Assembly (NCBI RefSeq): GCF_000518265.1
Contig: NZ_JADG01000011.1
Coordinates: forward strand, 124,001 to 188,000
DNA: 64,000 bases
Direction of reading: 5' to 3'
Source of the DNA: Actinomadura oligospora ATCC 43269
Lineage (GTDB): Bacteria; Actinomycetota; Actinomycetes; Streptosporangiales; Streptosporangiaceae
Part shown: piece by piece, positions 41,763-50,529 of the stretch
Position numbering within the stretch: the stretch's first letter is position 1
Layout: the number at the start of each line of letters is the position of its first letter
Notes under the pieces: model-generated
Told to the model about the DNA's origin: nothing
Databases searched by the model: none
What the model saw: only the letters and a program-made list of their open reading frames with translations
Made by a program: the position numbers and the translations under genes

Positions 41763-43755
41763 CGGCCACCACCACGTGCACGGTGTTGGGCATCACGGCG
41801 CTCACTTCCGGGTCGTGGTCGAGGGGGACGGCGACGGGTTCGTGGCCGTGCGCGGACAGGGCGGCCGCGACGGTCTGGAGGTCGACGGCGGCAGGCGCGG
41901 GGGCACTCGCGCACGACGGCGGCGGTTCGGGGACGGGCGGCGGCGCGTAGGACGGCTGCCCGTGAAGACGTGACTGATAGCCCAGGACCGCTTCGGCGAG
42001 GGCCGCGCGCAGCGCGTCGGTGAGGGAGAGGCCGCTGGCGCAGCTCCCGGCCTTCCGGCCCACGTCGCAGAACACGGTCGGCACCGAGAGCGTCCCGGTG
42101 ACGTCGTGCACGACGACCTCCTCGTCCACGGCGGCCAGGATCGCGCGGTAGCGGGCCCCGGCGCGGTCCAGCGGAGCGGTGTCCAGGTCGATCCGGGGGC
42201 GGGGGCGGGCTTCCGCGGTCATCTCTTCGAGGGTCAGCCGTCCGACGTGCGCGAGGACGCCCGCCGTCACGGCGTCCCGCCAGGTGTACGCCGAAGCGAC
42301 CCCCGGCGGGACCGGGAGGTGCCGGGCGGTCGGGTTCAGCACAGGGAAGGCCAGCGACGCCCGCACGAGCCGGACCCGGCCGTCGGTGAGCGCGTAGCCG
42401 TGGACGAAGCGGTCGTGCGCGTCCTCCCTGAGCCGCGACAGCGCCTGGTCGGGGTCGGCGTCCCCGGGGAAGGCCTGTTCGTGGTCGGGTCCGACCAGCC
42501 GTCGTGGGTCGACCATGAGCGAGCCGTACGCGGAGAACGCGTTGAGCGCGGCGGCGAGCCGGGCGGACGCGAAGTCCAGCCCGGTGCCGAAGACGCGCGG
42601 CGGGACGTCTCGCGGGCCGAGCAGCCCTACCGGATCCGAGGTCTCCACCTCGCACACGTGCAGGGGAAGCTGCGCGAGGGCCCCCTCTTCGGGCCGCCCG
42701 AAGATCCCCAGGGCGTCGTCCGCGCAGCGGGCGGCGCGCTGGGAGAAGGTCTCCGGGGTCAGGGGCGGGGACGTCCGCAGCGCCCGGGTCCGCGCCTGGA
42801 ACGCCGCGACGGTCGGCGTCTCGGCCGGTCGTTCGAAGGGGTGCGGAAGGGCGGCGTGCGGCTCACGCCTCAGGGTGGTCCCGTCCAGGCGGGCGATCCC
42901 TCCCGGTGCCGGCCGTGCCGCGCCGGTGACCGTCCGGAACGCCTGGTGCACCAGTTGCGCGGCGGCGACGTCGAGGGCGGGCGAGTCCGGCGCGGCTTCG
43001 CCGGTGCCGCCGAAGCGCCCCGCGTGCCTGCGGGCGAGGGAGGACCATCCCGGACCGTCACCCGCCCGTGGCCCCGACGACAGGGACCAGACGGCTCCGT
43101 CCAGCAGGAACGCCTGGAAGAGGTCGATGCCCGCGGACGCGCAGAGCCGTTCGAGCCGCCGTGCCCGGTCGGGTTCGGGGCGGTCGCCGACATGCAGGAC
43201 CAGGCCCGCGCCATCCAGCGCCGCCGCGGTGCCGTCGTCCCACGGCAGGTGGCGGAGGCGCTGGCCGGGGTCGCGGCGACCGCGCGCGGCCCAGCCGGGC
43301 CCGGCCTCCGGCTCGCCCGTCACCACGCGGACGTCGGCCAGCCCCGAGCACAGGGCGGCGGCCACGGCCGCGGGCACCAAGTGGCCCTGCCCGACGACCA
43401 CGGCGGGCTCTGCCCGGTAGTCGTGGAACGTCCGCGCGTTCGCGAAGTGGTCGAGGAAGGACGCCTCGTTCCGGTAGCCGCCGGCCGGTCCGGGGCGGCG
43501 TTCCAGGTCGTGCTGTGTGATCGCGCCCTTGTCGAGGAGCACGGTCACCAGCTGCCGCACCATGTCCCGTCGCGGCCCGGTCAGGCCGGCGGTCAGCTCG
43601 TCCAGGGAACGGCTGCCGTCCAGGTGGGGCGCCAGCCGGGTGAGCAGCGGATGCGCGCTGCCGCCGCCGACGACGACGGGGCCGTCATAGGTCAGCAGGT
43701 ACAGCGCGTCGTCCGAGCTGGTGTAGTAGGTGTCAGGACGCAGCAGCAGGCCCAT
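41755..43755 (-). CDS. Ocin-ThiF-like leader-binding protein (TbtF-like)
   Basis: A 666-residue protein. Its N-terminal 90 residues (LLRPDTYYTSSDDALYLLTY, LDELTAGLTGPRRDMVRQLV) look like the RiPP recognition element that holds the leader peptide. The middle is a degenerate ThiF/E1 fold (EPAVVVGQGHLVPAAVAAAL) without the ATP-binding arginine finger. The C-terminal part is the ocin-ThiF TOMM domain (FGTGLDFASARLAAALNAFS). In thiomuracin biosynthesis this protein delivers the precursor to the cyclodehydratase. It overlaps both flanking genes. Confidence 0.85.
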   Translation of the reverse strand: MGLLLRPDTYYTSSDDALYLLTYDGPVVVGGGSAHPLLTRLAPHLDGSRSLDELTAGLTGPRRDMVRQLVTVLLDKGAITQHDLERRPGPAGGYRNEASFLDHFANARTFHDYRAEPAVVVGQGHLVPAAVAAALCSGLADVRVVTGEPEAGPGWAARGRRDPGQRLRHLPWDDGTAAALDGAGLVLHVGDRPEPDRARRLERLCASAGIDLFQAFLLDGAVWSLSSGPRAGDGPGWSSLARRHAGRFGGTGEAAPDSPALDVAAAQLVHQAFRTVTGAARPAPGGIARLDGTTLRREPHAALPHPFERPAETPTVAAFQARTRALRTSPPLTPETFSQRAARCADDALGIFGRPEEGALAQLPLHVCEVETSDPVGLLGPRDVPPRVFGTGLDFASARLAAALNAFSAYGSLMVDPRRLVGPDHEQAFPGDADPDQALSRLREDAHDRFVHGYALTDGRVRLVRASLAFPVLNPTARHLPVPPGVASAYTWRDAVTAGVLAHVGRLTLEEMTAEARPRPRIDLDTAPLDRAGARYRAILAAVDEEVVVHDVTGTLSVPTVFCDVGRKAGSCASGLSLTDALRAALAEAVLGYQSRLHGQPSYAPPPVPEPPPSCASAPAPAAVDLQTVAAALSAHGHEPVAVPLDHDPEVSAVMPNTVHVVVADG

Positions 43756-45148
43756 GGTCTCCGGTCGCTCTCGATCGTGCCGCGGGGCGGCTGCCGAGCA
43801 GGAACTCGCCCACCGCGCTCTCGGCGGTGTAGGGAGTGCCCGTCATCTCGTTGAGGGTCCGGCGGTCGCCGCCGCCGAGCCCGCAGGCGGCCAGCCCCAT
43901 GGCCGTGGCGGCGAGGTACATCGTCTGGTAGAGCACTCCGACGTGCTTGAGGACGAGGGAGTACGGCATCTGCTCGTAGGTCCACATCAGCCGCCCGAAA
44001 CGGGCCGTCACCACGAACAGCACCTGCGGGTCGAGCCGCTCGAAGGTGCCCTGGCGGGCCGTGGCGAGCAGCCGGGACATGCCGGGGCCGGGCTCCTGGA
44101 CGAGCCGGAGCAAGTGGTCGTGGCCGTCGTAGTGGTAGACGCCCGCCGGGACCCCCGAGGCGAGGCGCACGACCGGGTACAGCTCCAGCTCGTACACCGA
44201 TCCGCCCGACGGGTACGGCCGCCCGGACGCCTCTCCGCCCTCGTGGCCGACGGTGGTGCGCATCCGCGCGCACCTGTACAGGAACTCGCCGAGCTGCTCC
44301 AGCGTGATCGGGGCGTCGTCGTCATGGACGCGGACGGAGCGGCGGTCCTCGACGACCGCGGCGAGCGTGGGGTCGCGGCGCCGTAGTTCCGCCAGGTCGG
44401 GCACGGGGAGCTCGACGACGGGCCCCGGGTAGGGGTCGGGCCGGTCGGGCAGCGGTTCGAACAGCCCCGCCGCCCACCGGGTGCGGCCGTACCCTTCGCC
44501 GATCTGGTCGCGTCGGCCGATCCGGCTGCGCTGGTGGAACCACAGTTCGTGAGCGCTCCACTGGCGCAGGTGGAACTCCCTGTGTCCGTCGGCCCCGACC
44601 GGCTCCGCCAGCCCGCACTGGTAGAGGTCCTGGCGGATCCGTTCGGCCAACGGGCCCGGGGAGCCGTCGAGCAGGCCCAGCAGGGCGGGGTCGTGAAGGT
44701 GTGCGCGGGCCTGGGCCAGGGGCGACTCGACGACCAGGTGCGACCCGTCCCGTTCGCGGCGGATGACCGCGAACGGCGACAGCGCGAGAGCGTTCGGAAC
44801 GGTGTCGGCGGCGGGTGCCCGCTGCGGGCCGGTCGGCAGCAGGGCGTACAGCGGCTCCCCCGTCTCCTCCCGGAGTTCCGTCCGCAACCAGCCTCCGGCG
44901 CGCAGCGCGTTGAGGAGCCCGCCGCCCCCGCCGCCCCCGCCGTCGGGCGTCGCCAGCTCCCCCGCCTGGCACGGCCGCGCGGCGAGCCGTCGCAGAAGGT
45001 CGCGTTTCCACTCGTCCGCGCTGCCGAGGTCGACGCCCCGGGATCCGGCCAGCAGCCGCAGACTGCCGTCGGGGGCGGTCGCGCTGTAGACGCCGGGGAC
45101 CAGGGAAAGGTGTTCGGTGATCGCTCCGGCGGTGTCCGTCCCGGTCAC
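43733..45148 (-). CDS. FMN-dependent azoline dehydrogenase (SagB/TbtE-like)
   Basis: A 471-residue SagB-type nitroreductase-fold dehydrogenase from GTG 45148. The C-terminal half has EDRRSVRVHDDDAPITLEQL, YPSGGSVYELELYPVVR, VGVLYQTMYLAATAMGLAAC and GLGGGDRRTLNEMTG, the FMN-binding and catalytic pattern of TOMM dehydrogenases. It would oxidise thiazolines and oxazolines to azoles. A run of glycines at 44924-44944 (GGGGGGG) is a repeat-prone linker. Its start overlaps the pyridine synthase stop (GTGA). Confidence 0.9.
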   Translation of the reverse strand: MTGTDTAGAITEHLSLVPGVYSATAPDGSLRLLAGSRGVDLGSADEWKRDLLRRLAARPCQAGELATPDGGGGGGGGLLNALRAGGWLRTELREETGEPLYALLPTGPQRAPAADTVPNALALSPFAVIRRERDGSHLVVESPLAQARAHLHDPALLGLLDGSPGPLAERIRQDLYQCGLAEPVGADGHREFHLRQWSAHELWFHQRSRIGRRDQIGEGYGRTRWAAGLFEPLPDRPDPYPGPVVELPVPDLAELRRRDPTLAAVVEDRRSVRVHDDDAPITLEQLGEFLYRCARMRTTVGHEGGEASGRPYPSGGSVYELELYPVVRLASGVPAGVYHYDGHDHLLRLVQEPGPGMSRLLATARQGTFERLDPQVLFVVTARFGRLMWTYEQMPYSLVLKHVGVLYQTMYLAATAMGLAACGLGGGDRRTLNEMTGTPYTAESAVGEFLLGSRPAARSRATGDHGPAAAS

Positions 45149-46236
45149 CGTTCCGCCTCCGCGGGATCCAGCAGCGACGGGTCGGCGAGGGTCCTGATCA
45201 GTTCCACCGCGGAGATCCCGTGCGCCTCCTCCACCGCGCCCGCGACCAGATGGCACAGCAGGAATCGCTCGGTCGGGCTGATGCCGAGCCGGGTCAGGTG
45301 CAGGTAGGTGTAGTTGAGCACCAGCTTGTAGCCGAGGAACCACTCGGTCGCCTCGGTCTGCTCCTGCCAGGCGTCGCTGGCGAACATCTCCCGGTGGAAG
45401 GGGCTGATCCTCGTCAGGTCGGCGAACTCGGCGGTGGTGCCGGGCGGCGGGGCCTGCTCCGGCGGGCGTTCGGAGGCGGCCAGGTCCCTGGCCCGGTCCT
45501 GGAACGGCCGCAGGACGTCGGCCCACTCCCGGACGTACGGCACGGCCGGTCCCGTGCCGTCCAGGGCGGCGGCGACGGCCCGGACCCGGGCGACGAGCCT
45601 CGCCGCCGACCGGTCGTAGTGCCCGTCCCAGGCCCGGCGCAGCCCCTGGCCCTCCGGGAACCCGTGCAGGAACGCCTCAGCGTGTGAACGGAAGGACAGC
45701 GCTCCTCGGGCGAGCCCGACCCCCGACAGGGAGTGCGCCACAGAGAGCATCAGGTCGAACGCGACCGCCAACCGCCGCGAACCCCCCGCGGCGTCCTCGG
45801 TCATGCGGAAGGCCAGTTCGTTGGTGTCGGTGTAGAAGTCCGCCAGCAGCCGGGCGGACGGCGAGGGGTCCGCTTCGGGAAGGCAGTGGATCGAGTTGTC
45901 GGGGTACCACGGGAGCAGGTCCTCGCCCACCGCCTCCAGCTCGGCCAGCCGACGGTGCATCGCCAGGTGGTCCTGCGGATCGAGCCCGGCGGTCGAGGGC
46001 GCTTCGGCGAGGAACCGGCCGACGTGCTCCTCCACGACCGGGCGCACGAACGTCTCCAGGACGTCGTCCGGGCAGCGGACCACGAGCCGCACGTGCGGCC
46101 CTCGGAGCCAGTGCCGCAGGTAGTGGACGGAGTCGACGCGGCCGGAGAGCCCGCGCACCACCGGCCGGACACCGTCCAGGACGAGCCGGTCCTTGTCGTC
46201 GGCGTGGTAGTGGATCCGGAAGCTGTGCCAGCGCAT
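45145..46236 (-). CDS. Thiopeptide pyridine synthase (TbtD-like)
   Basis: A 363-residue protein of the thiopeptide-type biosynthesis domain: WHSFRIHYHADDKDRLVLDG, VHYLRHWLRGPHVRLVVRCP and FLGYKLVLNYTYLHLTRLGI, SPTERFLLCHLVAGAVEEAHG. TbtD/PbtD proteins join two dehydroalanines in a formal [4+2] reaction, eliminate water and the leader peptide, and close the macrocycle as a pyridine. This step defines a thiopeptide, so its presence is the strongest evidence for product class after the precursor. It sits in the same order as in the thiomuracin operon. Confidence 0.9.
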   Translation of the reverse strand: MRWHSFRIHYHADDKDRLVLDGVRPVVRGLSGRVDSVHYLRHWLRGPHVRLVVRCPDDVLETFVRPVVEEHVGRFLAEAPSTAGLDPQDHLAMHRRLAELEAVGEDLLPWYPDNSIHCLPEADPSPSARLLADFYTDTNELAFRMTEDAAGGSRRLAVAFDLMLSVAHSLSGVGLARGALSFRSHAEAFLHGFPEGQGLRRAWDGHYDRSAARLVARVRAVAAALDGTGPAVPYVREWADVLRPFQDRARDLAASERPPEQAPPPGTTAEFADLTRISPFHREMFASDAWQEQTEATEWFLGYKLVLNYTYLHLTRLGISPTERFLLCHLVAGAVEEAHGISAVELIRTLADPSLLDPAEAER

Positions 46237-46239
46237 CGT

Positions 46240-47217
46240 TCAGCCCTCCCGCTCGGCGAGGAACGCGACGGCCGCCCCCGCGAGCCGCCGCAGGGAGATC
46301 TCCTCCGGGAGGCTGACGGCCAGCCGGTTGCAGACCAGGTGCGCGCAGAGGTCGACGATGGACAGGACCGCGGCCTCCCGGTCGGCGGTGGCGATGCCGT
46401 CCGGCCCCTCCCAGCCCGGGGCCGGCGGGCGCAGGGCGCCGAGGCCCACCTGGTCCTGGAGGGCGTCGCGCAGCGCCTCGACCGACCGGGCCCAGTCGGC
46501 CAACGTGCCGGGGGCGTCGTGCCGTCGGGGCGACGCCACCAGCCGTCGCATCTGCCGTGCCAGCGCCACCGCCTTTCCCACCTGGTCCGGTGTCGGCTCC
46601 GAGATCGGGAAGGGGGCGTCGCCGTCGGGCCGTTCGCCCACGCTGAGCCGGTCCGCCAGCCGGGCGAGGTCCGGTTCGCAGATCAGCCACGCCATCAGGA
46701 GCATGGCGCAGCCCGCCGTCGAGCGCTCCCGCGCGGAGGCATTCCGAAGCAGCAGCCGCATCGCCAGTTCGCTGGAGTCGACGAAGTGGCGTTCCACCGC
46801 CTCGATGGCCGCCCCGTGCCCGTAGCGGGAGTGCTCCCGCCGGTAGGGGATGTGGACGAGCGAGTCGTTGGGCTGCAACGACGCGAAGCCCGGCTCCGTC
46901 TGTTCCCAGTCGGCCAGCGTGGCGGCGCTCTCGGCGTAGTCCTCCGGGCCCAGCACCGCGGTCGAGGGGTGGCTCCGGAAGTAGGCGTGGAAGCGTTCGT
47001 CGATGCTCTTTTCGAGTTCGTGCGGATCGACGCCCCCGGCGGGCAGGACGCGCAGCCGGACGTGCGGGCCGCCGTCCCAGTAGCGGAGGAAGAACCAGCC
47101 GTGGGCCCGGCCCTCAGCGGTCAGCTCCGCCGTCAAGGGAGCGACCGCGTTCACCAGCAGGTGGTCCTGGTCGCCCTGGTAGAAGGCATGGGCGCTGACC
47201 CATCTGTTCTCGGTCAT
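46240..47217 (-). CDS. Glutamate-eliminating half of the dehydratase (TbtC-like)
   Basis: A 325-residue protein from ATG 47217: RWVSAHAFYQGDQDHLLVNA, GWFFLRYWDGGPHVRLRVLP and RREHSRYGHGAAIEAVERHF, VDSSELAMRLL match the SpaB_C/elimination domain. In split LanB systems the large protein glutamylates Ser/Thr with Glu-tRNA and this small one removes glutamate to leave dehydroalanine or dehydrobutyrine. One base separates it from the large dehydratase gene, so the two are cotranslated. Confidence 0.9.
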   Translation of the reverse strand: MTENRWVSAHAFYQGDQDHLLVNAVAPLTAELTAEGRAHGWFFLRYWDGGPHVRLRVLPAGGVDPHELEKSIDERFHAYFRSHPSTAVLGPEDYAESAATLADWEQTEPGFASLQPNDSLVHIPYRREHSRYGHGAAIEAVERHFVDSSELAMRLLLRNASARERSTAGCAMLLMAWLICEPDLARLADRLSVGERPDGDAPFPISEPTPDQVGKAVALARQMRRLVASPRRHDAPGTLADWARSVEALRDALQDQVGLGALRPPAPGWEGPDGIATADREAAVLSIVDLCAHLVCNRLAVSLPEEISLRRLAGAAVAFLAEREG

Positions 47218-47218
47218 C

Positions 47219-49921
47219 TCATCTCTCGTTCGAAATCTCGACCAGATACTCGGCGACGGCCGGCGCCTCCGCTGGCGTGGTCGCGTCCGCCGGTGCCGGC
47301 AGCGCCTCCTCGAAGACCATGACCGGCCCCGGTGCGCGCAGCATCCGTTCGAAGACGGCGACCAGGTACCAGTTGGAGAAGTCCACATAGACGGGCTTCC
47401 GTGACTTGTCCAGCACCCATTTCCCCCAGGCGCTGTCCTCCGGGTCGGTGTCCCACAGGCCCTCGGTCCACATCCGGACGTAGCACCGGTCGGGGATCCC
47501 GTTGGCCCGCAGCCACCCGAGCAGGCGGACCAGGTAGTCGGCGTCGCCCTCTCCCTTGCCGCGCGTGGGCACCTGCGCAGTGGGGACCCGCCACCGTGCC
47601 CGGCGGAGCACCACCCGGCCGGTCTCCACCCGGGGTTGGACGGACAGCGCGGCCGGGGGCGTCAGGTCAGCTTCGGTCGCCAGCGGCGAGAAGCTGGGGT
47701 GCAGGTAGTAGGTCACCCCGAAGGCCCAGGTCATGAACTGTGCGAGGGAGGGCAGCAGGACGTCGGCCATCATGCCGAGGTGCAGCGGGACGACCCTGGC
47801 CCCCAGCCGTGTGGAGACCAGGTCGACCAGGTCGGTCCGCGGGTCGTGGACCGCCATCAGGTCCCCGACGGGCAGCCGCTCCCCAGCCGGTCGGCCGCTG
47901 ACGGTGAAGGGGTAGTCGATCTCGTAGTCCGTGCTGGGGGTCCGGGCGTTCAACGCCGAGGAGAAGACGCCGCTCAGCTCCGCGAACACCGTCCCGGCTC
48001 GGTCCTCGTGCCGGTCCCGGTGGAGCGGGCCCGCCCCGTCGGCCAGGGCGGTCAACCGCGTCGTCCTGCTGCGCCCGCGCCCGTACCCCGCGTGGGCCAC
48101 GTTGAGGGCGAGCGCCATGCGGTGCCCGCTCCCGACCGTCTGCACGTAGCAGCCCAGCGATTCGGCGGGCGCGATCCACTCCGGCCAGCCCGCGGCCAGG
48201 GCGCGCAGGCGCGCGGCCGGGGTGCGGACGACGCCGTCGACGTCCGGCGGCCCGAGCACCGCGCGGCGTGCCTCCTCCTGGATCCGGCCCAGCTCCCGCA
48301 GCCGGCCGAGCGGGCTGGCGGCCAGGGCGGCGCCGCTGGCCAGCGGCGAGGCGCGCAGGAACCGGGCCACCTCCAGGCCGGAGACCGGACCGCCGGGCCC
48401 GCCCTCGCGCGCGATCTCCTCATGGACCGCCCGGCACAGGCTCAGGAACGTCACGCTCTCCCCCGCGCCGAACCGCTCCCGGAAGTAGGCCCCCAGCGCG
48501 ACCCGCAACGGCAGCGCCGGATCGAAGACCGCCAGCCACCGCCGCACTGCGTCGAGGTCGTCGAGCGCGGGGCGCCACTCCTCGGCCGCGCACCGGACCG
48601 GCACATCCCGGAACACCGCGTTCTCGTGGAAGACGGCCTTGCCCATCTCCGCGACCGGGTAGGAGGGCAGCCCGAGCCGGGCGACGAGGTCGGCCGCTGC
48701 GTCGCGAAGCCGGTCCTGGCGGGCGCGGTGCCCGTCGACGTCCTCGACGGGCACCGGCAGGCGGACCTCCCGGCGCAACCGGTCGAGGAGCGGCACGACA
48801 TCGAGCAGTTCCGGGCCGCCCCTGGCCGAGACCCAGGCGGACAGGTCCCCCAAGGCGTCGAGCGACTGGTCCTCGACCGGCGGTTCGAGAATCAGCAGGC
48901 CAGCCTCCACCAGGCCGTCCAGGAAGACCCGGACCTTCCCGCGCGCGCCCTCGTCCGGGGCGAGCCGGTCCCGGAGGCCCGTCAGCGTCCATGCCGGCCG
49001 ACCCTCCAGGAGGCGCAGGCAGGCGTGGACGGCGGGCGTCTCCCGCATGGTCACGATCGCTTCGCGGGGTGGCGCGCCGGAAAAGGTGATCATGCCCTGG
49101 GCCCTGGACACGCTGGGGTTGGCGCGCACCCGCAGCAAGTCCTCCAGCACGGGGTGCGCGCAGAGGGCGCGGATCACGGTCTGGAGCAGGAAGCCGTCCA
49201 GTTCCAGGACCCCGGCGACGGGCGGCCCGCTCTCCGCCGCCCGCGAGGACGGGCCGTCCGTCCAGGCCGCCACGCCGCTCACCGTGAACGTGCTGTACGG
49301 GCTGGTCTTGGCAGCCGCACGGGCCACGTACTTCGTCAGTTGCGCCAGGGTCTGCGGGCGGGGCCGGCGCCCCGGGTCCGCCAGCCACTTGGCGAGTTCG
49401 GCGGACAGCGCGGGGCTGGCCTGCGACAGGGCACGGCGCAGGCGCGGATCCGCCGCCACCTCGCGCAGCGTCCGTTCCCGGTCGCTGATCTCGGCCGCGA
49501 GGACCGGCGGCAGCTCGGCGGCCAACCGTTCCACGGTGTCCAGTTCCGACAGCCAGCCGTCGATCCGCTCGGCGAGGCGGGGGTCGAGCATCGCCGCGAC
49601 CGTCGGGTTCCACTCCTCGGCCCGTGGCCGTCGCGACCGGTACACCGCCCTGCGCAGCCCCACCAGCCGCGGTTTCAGGGCGTCGTCGCGGAGGGCCCCG
49701 ATCGCGGTGAACAGGGCGTCCGACAGCGCGCCGCCCTCGGCCGCCAGCCACTGCCGCAGCCGTACCTGCTCCTCCGCCAGCCCAAAGGTCTCCTTCAGGC
49801 GCAGCCCGTCCAGGGTCGCCGCGGGCAGGCCCGCGAGCCGCAGGACCGGGGGCGCCTTGACGCGCGCGCCCGTCGGGAGGGCCACACCCTCGTCCGTCAC
49901 CGTGCCAACGCTCTCGCCCAT
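47219..49921 (-). CDS. tRNA-dependent Ser/Thr glutamylation dehydratase (TbtB-like LanB)
   Basis: A 900-residue lantibiotic-dehydratase N-terminal domain protein from ATG 49921 with CAGGAGGAACC upstream. Typical blocks: LTKYVARAAAKTSPYSTFTV, AIGALRDDALKPRLVGLRRA, LPVGDLMAVHDPRTDLVDLV, VVPLHLGMMADVLLPSLAQF. It would transfer Glu from Glu-tRNA to Ser/Thr side chains of the azole-containing precursor. It is the second gene of the operon, 62 bases after the precursor stop. Confidence 0.92.
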   Translation of the reverse strand: MGESVGTVTDEGVALPTGARVKAPPVLRLAGLPAATLDGLRLKETFGLAEEQVRLRQWLAAEGGALSDALFTAIGALRDDALKPRLVGLRRAVYRSRRPRAEEWNPTVAAMLDPRLAERIDGWLSELDTVERLAAELPPVLAAEISDRERTLREVAADPRLRRALSQASPALSAELAKWLADPGRRPRPQTLAQLTKYVARAAAKTSPYSTFTVSGVAAWTDGPSSRAAESGPPVAGVLELDGFLLQTVIRALCAHPVLEDLLRVRANPSVSRAQGMITFSGAPPREAIVTMRETPAVHACLRLLEGRPAWTLTGLRDRLAPDEGARGKVRVFLDGLVEAGLLILEPPVEDQSLDALGDLSAWVSARGGPELLDVVPLLDRLRREVRLPVPVEDVDGHRARQDRLRDAAADLVARLGLPSYPVAEMGKAVFHENAVFRDVPVRCAAEEWRPALDDLDAVRRWLAVFDPALPLRVALGAYFRERFGAGESVTFLSLCRAVHEEIAREGGPGGPVSGLEVARFLRASPLASGAALAASPLGRLRELGRIQEEARRAVLGPPDVDGVVRTPAARLRALAAGWPEWIAPAESLGCYVQTVGSGHRMALALNVAHAGYGRGRSRTTRLTALADGAGPLHRDRHEDRAGTVFAELSGVFSSALNARTPSTDYEIDYPFTVSGRPAGERLPVGDLMAVHDPRTDLVDLVSTRLGARVVPLHLGMMADVLLPSLAQFMTWAFGVTYYLHPSFSPLATEADLTPPAALSVQPRVETGRVVLRRARWRVPTAQVPTRGKGEGDADYLVRLLGWLRANGIPDRCYVRMWTEGLWDTDPEDSAWGKWVLDKSRKPVYVDFSNWYLVAVFERMLRAPGPVMVFEEALPAPADATTPAEAPAVAEYLVEISNER

Positions 49922-49983
49922 GGTTCCTCCTGGCCGGGTGGTGCCGCCGGCCGTTGACCGGCGGCACCGTCTCGATCGTCGGG

Positions 49984-50166
49984 TCAGCTGCTGCTGGGGC
50001 AGCAGCTGCAGGTCGCGCTGCACGAGCAGAAGGGCAGCGACGCACCGTGCTCGGGCATGCCGTGCCCGGCCGTCAGCGACTCGATGGTGAGACCGCTCTC
50101 CGCCAGGTCGAACACGTCCATCGGGACGTCCCGCAGATCGAAATCGAGTTCCTCGGGGCCGTTCAT
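49984..50166 (-). CDS. Thiopeptide precursor peptide
   Basis: A 60-residue precursor from ATG 50166 with GGAAAGGAGACGAA upstream. The acidic leader has DVPMDVFDLAESG and ESLTAGHGMPEHGA, almost the leader of thiomuracin precursors as I remember it (DLPMDVFELADSG and ESLTAGHGM). By analogy cleavage falls after Ala42, giving core SLPFCSCSATCSCCPSSS. Core Cys5, 7, 11, 13 and 14 would become thiazoles. Ser1 and Ser12 (in C-S-C) are the best pyridine pair, giving a 32-membered ring by the usual counting (residues 1 and 10 give 26). The tail Pro15-Ser-Ser-Ser resembles the dehydroalanine tails of thiopeptides. It is the first gene of the operon. Confidence 0.93.
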   Translation of the reverse strand: MNGPEELDFDLRDVPMDVFDLAESGLTIESLTAGHGMPEHGASLPFCSCSATCSCCPSSS

Positions 50167-50373
50167 TTCGTCTCCTTTCCTTGGATCCGCATTTCCGGAA
50201 GACCTTCCGAGAGGAAAGCTAGGCCAGGAAAACCACTTCAGAAAAGGGGAAGAGCTGTCGCGACCGAAGACCTGGACAAAGGTGCCATGGCGGCTACGCC
50301 CCGGGTGTACACCCAAGGGCGCACGGTCAACCGCTCCGGGCCCGCCACCTTGTATCCACCAGGAGAAGGACAC

Positions 50374-50529
50374 ATGATTTCTACCTGGCGGCGCGAAGAG
50401 AACATTTCGGAGGCGGCATGGAGAGCGCACTGGCATTGCTTGCCCGACGACCTCATGATTTCCTTGACGAATGGCCACGGGAGCCGGAGGTCCATCACGG
50501 GGACCCGGCCGCGCTGGCCGCCCTGCTGA
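50374..50529 (+). CDS. Possible 51-codon ORF overlapping the oxygenase start
   Basis: ATG 50374 has an excellent ribosome binding site (ACCAGGAGAAGGACAC) and opens a 51-codon frame (MISTWRREENISEAAWRAHW) that overlaps the oxygenase gene out of frame for 112 bases. It may be a short regulatory or coupling ORF, or the RBS may be a remnant. The oxygenase has its own GGAGGCGGC site at 50407-50415. Confidence 0.3.
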   Translation: MISTWRREENISEAAWRAHWHCLPDDLMISLTNGHGSRRSITGTRPRWPPC

